From assembly GCA_014189435.1 (NCBI GenBank), contig CP050293.1:1927001-1991000 (forward strand): a stretch of DNA of 64,000 nucleotides. The letters run 5' to 3'. How positions within the stretch are numbered: the stretch's first letter is position 1; every line of letters begins with the position of its first letter. Origin of the DNA: Mesorhizobium loti. Its GTDB lineage: Bacteria > Pseudomonadota > Alphaproteobacteria > Rhizobiales > Rhizobiaceae. The notes beneath the pieces are model-generated. The model made no database searches and had not been told where the DNA came from. It saw only the letters and a program-made list of their open reading frames with translations. Positions 8,527 to 16,817 of the stretch are shown here, piece after piece. The translations under genes and the position numbers were made by a program.

Positions 8527-9537
8527 ATGACGAGCAAGAGCATCAGGCGACACAGCGTACCGGCCATCGAGTGGCCGACCGTGGTACTCGCCTTCTTCTG
8601 TTACGCGACATGGCTCGCCACCGGTTTCCTGCTCTGGCCATCCTACCCCGTCCTGGCGCTCGCCGTCCTGGCTTTCACCGCCGCACTGCAATCTTCGATC
8701 ATGCACGAAGTGCTGCACGGTCATCCGACACGCAATGCGCGGGTCAACGAAGCCTTTGTGTTCCTGCCGATCGGTCTGGTCTGGCCATTCCGCCGCTTCA
8801 AGACCATCCATCTGCGCCACCACGCCGACGAGCGGCTGACCGATCCACTGGACGATCCAGAGAGCTATTACCAGGCGCTCTGGCAGCATGACGAGCTGCC
8901 GCCGACGATGAAATTCCTGCTCAAGATCAACAACACCATGGCCGGCCGTTTCGTGCTCGGCCCCTGGCTGTCCTGCATCGGTTTCTTCATCGACGACGCC
9001 AAGCAGATGATTGCCGGCGACAAGGCGATCCGCAAGGCGTGGCTGCTGCATGCGATCGGCCTCGCCATCGTGATACCGATCGTCCAGTTCGGCTTCGGCA
9101 TCCCGCTGTGGCTTTACATTCTGGTGCCGGTCTGGCTCGGCCAGTCGCTGATCTCGATCCGCACTTTCGCCGAGCATCAATGGTCGGAGCATCCGGAAGG
9201 CCGCACGGTGATCGTCGAGCGCTCGCCGCTGTCGTTCCTGTTCCTCAACAACAATCTGCATTTCGTCCACCACAAGACCCCGACGGTGGCCTGGTACAGA
9301 CTGCCCAAGCTGTTTCGCGACCGCCGCGAGGAATGGCTGCGGATGAACAATGGCTATGCCTATCCCAACTATTTCGCGCTGATCAAAGCCTATGCCTTCA
9401 AGGCGAAAGAGCCGATCGTGCACCCGGTGCTGCGGCGTCAAGCCGAGCCGGGCAGGGCCTTCAAGCCACGCATCAGGGCGCGCAGCATCAACGGGCTTGG
9501 CAGTGCGCCGGTTCCCGCCGAGCCGCCCAAGGAATAA
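8527..9537 (+). CDS. membrane fatty-acid desaturase/hydroxylase family protein
   Basis: 336 residues. The three His boxes of the di-iron membrane desaturases are present: HEVLHGH near 62, HLRHH near 94 and HFVHH near 249. Hydrophobic helices lie before box 1 and between boxes 2 and 3. The GTG at 8515 is an alternative start with a closer but cramped ribosome site. Family members desaturate or hydroxylate acyl chains, carotenoids or alkanes; the position inside a betaine-related block leaves other substrates open. It is divergent from the XRE regulator and is followed in the same direction by the PhnD-like gene after 92 bases. Confidence 0.87.
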   Translation: MTSKSIRRHSVPAIEWPTVVLAFFCYATWLATGFLLWPSYPVLALAVLAFTAALQSSIMHEVLHGHPTRNARVNEAFVFLPIGLVWPFRRFKTIHLRHHADERLTDPLDDPESYYQALWQHDELPPTMKFLLKINNTMAGRFVLGPWLSCIGFFIDDAKQMIAGDKAIRKAWLLHAIGLAIVIPIVQFGFGIPLWLYILVPVWLGQSLISIRTFAEHQWSEHPEGRTVIVERSPLSFLFLNNNLHFVHHKTPTVAWYRLPKLFRDRREEWLRMNNGYAYPNYFALIKAYAFKAKEPIVHPVLRRQAEPGRAFKPRIRARSINGLGSAPVPAEPPKE

Positions 9538-9629
9538 TTTCCGGCGTATCCGGGATCCGTGTCGGCCAATTCTGATTGGACGCCGCGTTTCTGCGATCCT
9601 TTTTCCAGACATGATGATTGAGTGTCGGC

Positions 9630-10457
9630 ATGAGTGAATTGGTTGCGGCATTGCCGATGTATGACTGGCCCGAAGTGCGCGGCGAGGTCGACGCGCAATG
9701 GGTACGGTTGCGGGACGCCTTTCGGCAAAAGGGCATCGACGCGCCGCAAGCCATCGTGCGCCGCAATGGCGACCTGCCGCCGGTGCCGGGCGGAATTCGT
9801 GATGCTGCCGGTGCATTGATCGCACCCGACCCGGCGACATTGCCGCCGGACGAACTCGATTTTCACAGACTGTGGCTGCACCCGGCGCTACTTTTCGCGC
9901 AAACCTGCTGGGGGCCGATGGAACTCGGCCTGTCCAAGCATGTGCAGGTGGTCGGCCAGCCGAGCTACGACGCCTATGAAGGCGGGCAGGGCGAGGTCTA
10001 TTCGAGCGCTCTGGTGATGCGGACAGGCGAGGGGCCGGAAGTCCGATCGCCTGCGGATGGCAGCCCCTTGCTCCCGCTGGATCTGATCCGTGGCAAGCGC
10101 TTCACGTTCAACAGTCTCGATTCGATGTCGGGATTCCTCGGACTGACGCGCGACCTCGATGCTATGGGCGAGAGTCTGGACATGTTTGCCTCACGCAGCG
10201 AAAGCGGCGGCCACCGCGCTTCGATCGTCGCCATTGCCGAAGGCTGGGCCGATGTTGCGGCGATCGACTGCGAAAGCTGGGCGCTGGCGCAGCTTTTCGA
10301 GCCGGCGGCGAAAAAGGTGGCGGTCGTCGGCTGGACAGGACGGCGCAAAGGCCTGCCGTTCATCACGGCGAGGGCGACGCCGGAAAAGACAGTCAGGGCA
10401 ATGCGGGAAGCACTTGCGGGACTAGCCGAGCAGCCTCGCATCCAGCGGATAGGTTGA
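9630..10457 (+). CDS. PhnD-like periplasmic-binding-fold protein without signal peptide
   Basis: 275 residues. The pattern MYDWPEVR near the start, FAQTCWGPMELGL near 90, the QPSYDAYEGG segment and a C-terminal lobe with EGWADVAAIDCESW match the PhnD/SsuA-type substrate-binding family. No hydrophobic leader precedes the domain, so it probably stays in the cytoplasm, unlike a true ABC receptor. The ATG at 9630 is preferred over the TTG at 9618. No permease or ATPase gene is adjacent. Its 3' end overlaps the convergent M24 gene by 36 bases. Function unknown; it may sense or hold a small anionic ligand. Confidence 0.72.
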   Translation: MSELVAALPMYDWPEVRGEVDAQWVRLRDAFRQKGIDAPQAIVRRNGDLPPVPGGIRDAAGALIAPDPATLPPDELDFHRLWLHPALLFAQTCWGPMELGLSKHVQVVGQPSYDAYEGGQGEVYSSALVMRTGEGPEVRSPADGSPLLPLDLIRGKRFTFNSLDSMSGFLGLTRDLDAMGESLDMFASRSESGGHRASIVAIAEGWADVAAIDCESWALAQLFEPAAKKVAVVGWTGRRKGLPFITARATPEKTVRAMREALAGLAEQPRIQRIG

Positions 10458-11777
10458 AAGCTTTTCGTTGCCGGTCTCGGTGATCAGGATCTGCTCTTCG
10501 ATCTTGACGCCTTCGCGCCCGCCAAGCCGGCCGATATAGCTTTCCACGCACAGCACCATGCCTGGTTCCAGCACGCCGTCCGGCGTGTCCGATGTCCAGT
10601 CGTTGGCATGCGGCAGCGTCGGGTATTCGTCGGCCAGCCCGACGCCGTGATAAAGCACGCCGTAGCGCGTCGGGAAGCAGTCTCCCGGCGGCACCGCCGA
10701 GCGTTCGACAAGGTCGCGAAACGATATGCCCGGCTGCATCAGAGCCGTGTTGTGTTCGATCTGGTCGGCGGCGATGCGGAACAGGTCTCGCTGTTCATTG
10801 GTCGGCTTTGCATCGCCGCACAGCCATGTGCGCGACAGGTCGGCGCAGAAGCCGTAAGGGCCGATCAGGTCGGTGTCGAAGGCGACCAAATCGCCAGCCT
10901 CGATCTTGCGCGACGAGCATTCCTGGAACCATGGATTGGTGCGCGGTCCCGACGTCAGCAGCCGGGTTTCGATCCATTCGCCGCCGCGCGCGATGTTGCC
11001 GCGATGCAGTTCCGCCCACAGCTCGTTTTCGGAAATCCCCGGCTTCAGCGCCTGTTCCATCTCGCCCATCGCTGCCTCGCAAGCGACGATGGCGCGACGC
11101 ATGGCGAGGATCTCGTCCGGCGATTTGATCAGTCGCGCGTTCTCCATCACCGCTTCGCCATTGCCGATGGAGATACCAAGCCGCGCCAGTTCCTCGACGC
11201 CTTCCGGATTGATGTGATCGACGGCGATGCGGCTGTTGCCGTCGCCATGTTCCCTGACCAGATCGGCGATGCCGGCGGCCCAGCGGCGGACCTTCTGCTC
11301 GGTCAGTTCGCCGCCATAGAGATACATCCACGACACCGCCGGCCGCACTTCGTCGACGACGCCGGAATGATCGGACAGGTGCTCGCAGGAAAAATAGTCG
11401 AACAGCACCACCGGCCCCTCGGTGGCGACGAAACAATGCCGCGTCGGGTTGTGCGCGACCCAGAGCTGCATGTTGGTGCTGTCGGTGGCGTAGCGGATGT
11501 TGACGGGGTCGTAGAGCAGGGCGCCGGCATAGCCACGGCGCTTCAGCTCGGCGCGGATGCGCTCCAGCCGGTACTTCCGCATGGCAGACAGGTCGGGAGC
11601 GGCAATGCCTGCCGCTGCCCATTCACCTTCTGCCTGCGCGCCATAGCCCAGCACATGCTGGTTGAGCGAAGCCGCCTTCCGGCGGGAGGCCTCGCGCAGG
11701 GCTTCGATCGAACCGGGCTCGAACGGCATGATCTTGCGGTGGCGGCCAAAGCCGCCCTTTGGCCCCGCGCTGTCCAT
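10422..11777 (-). CDS. dddP-like: M24-family enzyme closely resembling DMSP lyase DddP
   Basis: 451 residues. The C-terminal pita-bread domain carries D301, D303, D313, H377, E412 and E427 as metal ligands. The stretch GGEWIETRLL-SGPRTNPWFQEC and the HGVGLADEYP box are those of the DddP DMSP lyases rather than of proline peptidases. D383 in that box matches the DddP catalytic Asp. It follows the dehydrogenase gene by 8 bases, so the two are cotranscribed. DddP cleaves dimethylsulfoniopropionate to dimethyl sulfide and acrylate; here the substrate could also be another betaine. The ATG at 11729 is an alternative start. It is commonly labelled Xaa-Pro peptidase in such genomes. Confidence 0.75.
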   Translation of the reverse strand: MDSAGPKGGFGRHRKIMPFEPGSIEALREASRRKAASLNQHVLGYGAQAEGEWAAAGIAAPDLSAMRKYRLERIRAELKRRGYAGALLYDPVNIRYATDSTNMQLWVAHNPTRHCFVATEGPVVLFDYFSCEHLSDHSGVVDEVRPAVSWMYLYGGELTEQKVRRWAAGIADLVREHGDGNSRIAVDHINPEGVEELARLGISIGNGEAVMENARLIKSPDEILAMRRAIVACEAAMGEMEQALKPGISENELWAELHRGNIARGGEWIETRLLTSGPRTNPWFQECSSRKIEAGDLVAFDTDLIGPYGFCADLSRTWLCGDAKPTNEQRDLFRIAADQIEHNTALMQPGISFRDLVERSAVPPGDCFPTRYGVLYHGVGLADEYPTLPHANDWTSDTPDGVLEPGMVLCVESYIGRLGGREGVKIEEQILITETGNEKLSTYPLDARLLG

Positions 11778-11785
11778 GGTCGAAC

Positions 11786-14356
11786 TCAGGTCCGCATCTT
11801 CTCGCCGCTCGGGTCGAAAGGCGCTTCGACGTTGATACGGGCCGGGCGCCGATGGCCGAGGATCTCGATCTCGAACAATCCGGCGCTTTCGTCCTCGGCA
11901 AGAGCGGCCGGCACATAGCCTTGTGCCATCGACTTCTGGACATAGTGGGCATAGCCGCCCGACGTGACCCAGCCGACAACGCGCCAGTCGCCGTCGACGA
12001 TGCCGCGCACGGCGGACGCGCCTTCGGCAGCCTTGGAGCCGCGTATTTCCTTGCCGCCCTTGTCGAAACGCGGCGCGCCATAGCCATGCGGCTTTTCAAC
12101 CGTGCCGTAGTCCTTGCTGACCTTGGCCCAGATCGGCTCGTCGCCCATGACGTCGGCGTCGGCAGCATCGACGATGAAGGAAACGCGGCGCAGTTTTGGC
12201 CCCGTCGCCTGTTCCTTGGCGGCTGCCTCGCGGCCGATGAAGTCGTTCTTCTCCAGCTTGATGAAGCGATCCATCGCCCCTTCGAACGGTCCGTAGATCG
12301 GCCGCAACTCGCGGAACCAGGTCGGAAAATTCTTTTCCAGGCGCATGGAGAGCAGAGCGCGCATGCCGAAATCGACCAGGCCGAATTCCTCGCCGGCGTC
12401 CTTGATCGCCTGATAGACGAGGCGCTGGTAGGCCGGCGCCATCCAGATCTCGTAGCCGAGATCGCCGGTGTAGGTGATGCGGTTGACCAGGCATGGCGCG
12501 CCGCCGACCGCCATCTCGCGGAAATCCATGAAGCGGAAGGCTTTGGTCGAGATGTCGACGTCGACCAGCTTCTGCAGCAAATCCCGCGACTTTGGTCCAG
12601 CGATCGACAACCCGACCAGCGTCTGGTCGAAGCGGTGGATGCGAACCGAACCGTCCTTCGGCAGGTGCTTTTCGAACCAGCGCATGTGGTATTTCTGCGC
12701 CGCCGACGAACCCCAGATCATGAAGCGGTCTTCGGCCGCCTTGGCGATGGTGAAGTCGCCGATCAGCTTACCGAATTCGTTGAGCATCGGCGTCAGCACG
12801 ATGCGGCCGGTCTTCGGCATGCGATTGGTCATCAGCCGGTTGAGGAAATCCTCGGCAGCCGATCCCGCCACTTCGTATTTGGCGAAATTGGCGACCTCGG
12901 TGACGCCGACACGCTCACGCGTGGCGCGCACTTCCTCGCCGATCGGCCCAAAATCGTTGGAACGGTGGAAAGAGACAATGTCCTTCGGCTCTTTGCCTTT
13001 CGGCGCGAACCAGAGAGGGGTTTCGAGGCCCCACGAGTCGCCCATGACCGCATTGTTGGCCAGCATCGTGTCGTAGAGCGGCGTCGTCTGCGCCGGGCGT
13101 GCGGCCGGCAGTTCCTCGTTGGGGAAGCGGATGGAGAAGCGGCGCGAATAGTTCTCGCGCACCTTGGCGTTGGTGTAGCGCAGGCCGGCCCATTCGCCGA
13201 AGCGGGTGACGTCCATTCCCCAGACGTCGAAGCCGGGATCGCCATGCACCATCCAATTCGACAAAGCGAGGCCAACGCCGCCGCCCTGGCTGAAGCCGGC
13301 CATGACGGCGCAGGCGCACCAGAAATTGGTCAGGCCCTGTACCGGGCCAACCAGCGGGTTGCCGTCGAGCGCGAAGGTGAAGGGGCCGTTGATGATCTGC
13401 TTGATGCCGGCCTTCTCGATGCCGGGGAAATGCTTGAAGCCGATTTCGAGCGACGGCGCGATGCGGTCGAGGTCCGGCGGCAGCAATTCATGGCCGAAAT
13501 CCCATGGCGTGTTGACCGGCGACCACGGCTTGCAGGCCTTCTCATAGGTGCCGAGCAGGATGCCGTTCCGTTCCTGGCGGGTGTAGATCTCGCCCTTGAA
13601 GTCGAGCACGCCGATCATTTCGCGCCCGGTCGACTTGTTGAACTCCTCGACCTCCGGCATCGGCTCGGTGAGCAAATACATGTGCTCCATGGCCAGCACC
13701 GGCAGTTCGACGCCGACCATGCGGCCGATCTCGCGCGCCCACAAGCCGCCGCAGTTGACGACATGCTCGGCCTTCACCGTGCCCTGTTCGGTGACGACGT
13801 TCCAGGTGCCGTCGACCTCCTGCGTCAGTTCGACGACACGGTTGCGCAGCACGATCTCGGCGCCGAGTTTTTTAGCCGCCTTGGAATAGGCGATGGTGGT
13901 GCCGGACGGATCGAGATGGCCTTCGACCGGGTCCCACATGGCGCCGACGAAATTGGTCTCGTCCATCAGCGGGAACATCGCCTTGGCTTCGGACGGCGTA
14001 ATCAGCTCTGTGTCCATGCCGAGATAGCGGCCCTTGGCGTGGGCAAGGCGCAGGAAGTCCATGCGCTCGGGCGTATCGGCCATCATCACGCCGCCGGTCA
14101 AATGCAGCGAGCAGGACTGGCCGGATATTTCCTCGATCTCCTTGTAGAGCTGCACCGTATAGGCCTGCAGCTTGGCGACGTTGGGATCACCGTTGAGCGT
14201 GTGGAAGCCGCCCGCCGCATGCCAGGACGAGCCGGAGGTAAGCTCCGAGCGCTCGATCAGCATGATGTCGGTCCAGCCGGCCTTGGCCAGGTGGTAGAGA
14301 ACCGAGCAGCCAACGACGCCGCCGCCGATGACAACCGCTTTAACGTGAGATTTCAT
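11786..14356 (-). CDS. FAD-dependent dehydrogenase fused to GcvT domain (DMGDH/sarcosine-dehydrogenase type)
   Basis: 856 residues. Residues 5-30 hold the dinucleotide fold (VVIGGGVVGCSVLYHLAKAG). SSWHAAGG near 46 contains the His to which FAD is covalently linked in this family. The DAO domain runs to about 390, an FAO-M linker (SRRFSIRFP) follows, and the aminomethyltransferase (GcvT) domain with its C-terminal barrel fills about 460-850. Such enzymes demethylate N-methyl amines such as dimethylglycine or sarcosine and pass the carbon to tetrahydrofolate. The ATG at 14356 overlaps the TGA of the DUF559 remnant by one base. It lies between mttB and the DddP-like gene on one strand, so a single operon is likely. 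Confidence 0.88.
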   Translation of the reverse strand: MKSHVKAVVIGGGVVGCSVLYHLAKAGWTDIMLIERSELTSGSSWHAAGGFHTLNGDPNVAKLQAYTVQLYKEIEEISGQSCSLHLTGGVMMADTPERMDFLRLAHAKGRYLGMDTELITPSEAKAMFPLMDETNFVGAMWDPVEGHLDPSGTTIAYSKAAKKLGAEIVLRNRVVELTQEVDGTWNVVTEQGTVKAEHVVNCGGLWAREIGRMVGVELPVLAMEHMYLLTEPMPEVEEFNKSTGREMIGVLDFKGEIYTRQERNGILLGTYEKACKPWSPVNTPWDFGHELLPPDLDRIAPSLEIGFKHFPGIEKAGIKQIINGPFTFALDGNPLVGPVQGLTNFWCACAVMAGFSQGGGVGLALSNWMVHGDPGFDVWGMDVTRFGEWAGLRYTNAKVRENYSRRFSIRFPNEELPAARPAQTTPLYDTMLANNAVMGDSWGLETPLWFAPKGKEPKDIVSFHRSNDFGPIGEEVRATRERVGVTEVANFAKYEVAGSAAEDFLNRLMTNRMPKTGRIVLTPMLNEFGKLIGDFTIAKAAEDRFMIWGSSAAQKYHMRWFEKHLPKDGSVRIHRFDQTLVGLSIAGPKSRDLLQKLVDVDISTKAFRFMDFREMAVGGAPCLVNRITYTGDLGYEIWMAPAYQRLVYQAIKDAGEEFGLVDFGMRALLSMRLEKNFPTWFRELRPIYGPFEGAMDRFIKLEKNDFIGREAAAKEQATGPKLRRVSFIVDAADADVMGDEPIWAKVSKDYGTVEKPHGYGAPRFDKGGKEIRGSKAAEGASAVRGIVDGDWRVVGWVTSGGYAHYVQKSMAQGYVPAALAEDESAGLFEIEILGHRRPARINVEAPFDPSGEKMRT

Positions 14357-14774
14357 CAAGATAGGTCCGTTTTTGAAGAGATTGAATCGGGTGAGCGGGG
14401 TGTGAAAACAAAGCGGTGATCGGATGCAGCGGTGTTCTCGGCCAGCCTGCCATCAAGCGCGGCGAGGATGGTTTCACAGACCGGAGTACGATGTTTCAGG
14501 ACGTCGTGGTTCCAAACACGCAGGATCGAATAGCCTTCAGCGCGCATGAAGTCGTCGCGGCGGCGGTCATAGGAACTGCCGGCGTGTTGTGAGCCGTCAA
14601 TCTCGACGACGAGCCATTTTTCGCGGCAGGTGAAGTCCGCAAAAAAGGGCCGATGGAGAACTGACGCGTAAAGCGGTAGCCGCCAAGGTTGCGCGCCTTC
14701 AGTTCAAGCCAAAGCAACGCTTCCGCTTGATTGCCTGCTTGCCGGAGATTCCGCGCTCTCTTCGTTGTCCCCAT
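14356..14774 (-). pseudogene. DUF559 (Vsr/PD-(D/E)XK-like) gene with a homopolymer frameshift
   Basis: The first part reads ARNLRQAGNQAEALLWLEL and then ARNLGGYRFTRQFSIGPF, the typical DUF559 start. The frame breaks at a run of six A (14641-14646, six T in the gene). One more base restores FADFTCREKWLVVEIDG and, further on, the Vsr-like RRRDDFMRAEGYSILRVWNH ending. So this is a decayed gene, a sequencing error or a slippage site. It sits between mttB and the dehydrogenase, with a long inverted repeat immediately upstream. Its stop overlaps the next start by one base. DUF559 proteins have a nuclease-like fold, but their role is unknown. Confidence 0.75.
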
Positions 14775-14795
14775 TTTGCGACGACTGCGCGTTTC

Positions 14796-14957
14796 ATGAA
14801 CGGCTTCCCCCACTCCGTCGCCGCTTCGCGGCGCCACCTCTCCCCTCCGGAGGGAGAGGAAAGGCGCCAGCTGGAATCGCTTCGCGCCCTTCCTCTACCC
14901 CGTCGATCGGGGAGAGGTGTCGAGCGCAGCTCGACGGAGTGGGGGTCGACCGTTCAT
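14796..14957. repeat. 162-bp inverted repeat beside the DUF559 gene
   Basis: The ends ATGAACGG and CCGTTCAT are complementary. The arms continue with CCCCCACTCCGTCG against CGACGGAGTGGGGG and CACCTCTCCCC against GGGGAGAGGTG. Each arm also holds a small hairpin of its own (GCCGCTTCGCGGC; GAGCGCAGCTC). The element lies directly upstream of the DUF559 remnant and downstream of mttB. Confidence 0.8.
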
Positions 14958-14998
14958 CAAGTCCATACGAATGATCAGTTCATCAACAATACTGACGG

Positions 14999-16576
14999 TC
15001 AAAAATCGGTTGGCGCGCCGCCCTCGGACCGCCGCTTGGCGACGAAGGCGTTGAGTTCCTCGCGGATAGCCGGGTCCATATAGGGCTCTTCGTAGGACGC
15101 AAGCCGTTCCTTCCAGACTTTGTTGGCCTTTTCGAGCGCCGTCGGCGAGCCGGCTTCCGCCCAGGTCTCGTAATTGCGCCAGTCGGAGAGGATCGGTGAG
15201 TAGAAGGCGGTCTTGTAGCGGTCCTGCGTGTGCTGGGTGCCGAAGAAATGGCCGCCCGGACCGACCGACTGGATGGCGTCGAAGCCGAGCGCCTCTTCGG
15301 AAAGGTCGAGCGGGGTCAGGAATTCAGCCACCATCTGCAGCAGGTCGATGTCCAGAATGGTTTTCTCGTAGGAGCAGCGCAGGCCGCCTTCGAGCCAGCC
15401 GGCGGCATGCATCATCAGATTGCCGCCGCCCTGGATGGCGCCCCACAGTGAGAACACACTTTCATAAGCCGCCTGCGCGTCGACCGTGTTGGCGGCGCAG
15501 GTGTTGGAGGTGCGGTAGGGGATGTTGTAGCGACGGGCGAGCTGCCCCCCGACGAGCTGCGCCTTCATGTATTCCGGCGTGCCGAAAGCCGGCGAACCGG
15601 ACTTCATGTCGACATTGGAAGTGAAGCCGCCATAGCCGACGGGGGCGCCCTTGCGGACCATCTGGGCGAAGGCGATGCCGGACAGCGCCTCGGCGTTCTG
15701 CTGCACCAGCGCGCCGGCAATGGTGACCGGCGCCATGGCGCCCGACAGGGTGAACGGTGTCACGACGACGACCTGGCCCTTGCTCGACATCTGGATGATG
15801 CCTTCCATCATCGGCACGTCGAGCTTGAGCGGCGAATTGGTGTTGATGATGGTGAAGACGGACGGCTCTTTCAGCATCTGTTCGTGGCTGATGCCGCGCG
15901 CGATCCTGGCGATCTCGATGCCGTCGACATTGCGTTCCTTGCCGAGCGAATAGATGTGGAACACCTTGTCGGTGAGCACGCTGAGATCGCGGATGCATTC
16001 GAGGTGGCGGACGGACGGATGGATATCGGTCGGCTCGACCGGGTAGCCGCCCGTGCAGTTCAGGATGTTGTGCATCTGCGCGAGTTTTAAGAAGTTGCGA
16101 TAGTCCTGCTGGTTGCCCGGCCGGCGGCCGCGATCGATGTCGGAGCAATTGGGCGCCGACGCCATCATCGAGATGATCACATTGTTGCCGCCAAAGCGCA
16201 CATTGTGCGCGGGGTTGCGGGCATGGATGGTGAACTCCGACGGGCAGTGCGACACCAGTTCCAGGATCATGTCGCTGTCGAAGCGCACCCGCTCGCTGCC
16301 TTCGCGCACGTCGGCGCCATGCGCCTTCATGATACTGCGGGCCTCGTCATGCAGCACGTCGACGCCGATTTCCCGCAGAACGCGCAAGGAAGCGAGGTGG
16401 ATCGATTCCAGTTCGTCGTCCGAAACCAGCCTGGTTGGCGTCAGCGGGTTCTTCAGCTGGCGGAAAGCCGGCTGCTCGAACGCGGCCGAGCCGCCGGCGC
16501 GCTTTCCGGCGCGGCCGCCGCGACGGGCGCGGTCGGTGGCCAATGCCGGTTCTGAGGGTTGTAGGGCGGCGGTCAT
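14999..16576 (-). CDS. trimethylamine methyltransferase (MttB) family protein, non-pyrrolysine
   Basis: 525 residues, uninterrupted by an in-frame amber codon, so it belongs to the non-pyrrolysine branch that includes glycine betaine methyltransferase MtgB. An Arg/Gly/Ala-rich N-terminus (about 1-35) precedes the TIM barrel, which starts at LVSDDELESIHLASLRVL. Recognisable family segments are GFTSNVDMKSGSPAFGTPEY near 340 and VGPGGHFFGTQHTQDRY near 455. Such enzymes transfer a methyl group from a quaternary amine to a corrinoid protein; no corrinoid-protein gene is visible in this window. It heads the leftward set mttB, DUF559 remnant, dehydrogenase, DddP-like gene and is divergent from two MFS transporters. 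Confidence 0.9.
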   Translation of the reverse strand: MTAALQPSEPALATDRARRGGRAGKRAGGSAAFEQPAFRQLKNPLTPTRLVSDDELESIHLASLRVLREIGVDVLHDEARSIMKAHGADVREGSERVRFDSDMILELVSHCPSEFTIHARNPAHNVRFGGNNVIISMMASAPNCSDIDRGRRPGNQQDYRNFLKLAQMHNILNCTGGYPVEPTDIHPSVRHLECIRDLSVLTDKVFHIYSLGKERNVDGIEIARIARGISHEQMLKEPSVFTIINTNSPLKLDVPMMEGIIQMSSKGQVVVVTPFTLSGAMAPVTIAGALVQQNAEALSGIAFAQMVRKGAPVGYGGFTSNVDMKSGSPAFGTPEYMKAQLVGGQLARRYNIPYRTSNTCAANTVDAQAAYESVFSLWGAIQGGGNLMMHAAGWLEGGLRCSYEKTILDIDLLQMVAEFLTPLDLSEEALGFDAIQSVGPGGHFFGTQHTQDRYKTAFYSPILSDWRNYETWAEAGSPTALEKANKVWKERLASYEEPYMDPAIREELNAFVAKRRSEGGAPTDF

Positions 16577-16817
16577 GATGGTCCTCGTACGATGCGATAG
16601 CGGGCGGCATAATGGACCGGCGGCCGTCCAGTTATTGCGGAGGCGGCGACCACTAGGGCGAGGGAAGCGACATGCCGGAACGGCAGGTGCGCGGCCGTGA
16701 CATCGGCTTGATTGCGTTGCCTCGTTGGCGCAAGCGGATTTCGCTCGCCGGCCCTTCCTTTCCCAAGGTCCAACCCGTAGCTAGTCGGGCTTGCCGGCCG
16801 GATGGCCGGCACTTCAT

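Noticed and set aside
11759..14419. 886-codon plus-strand frame opposite the FAD/GcvT gene
   Set aside because: Antisense shadow of a clearly recognisable enzyme on the other strand.
14999..16576. Possible pyrrolysine use in the MttB homologue
   Set aside because: The frame is open with no in-frame amber codon, so the enzyme is of the non-pyrrolysine type.
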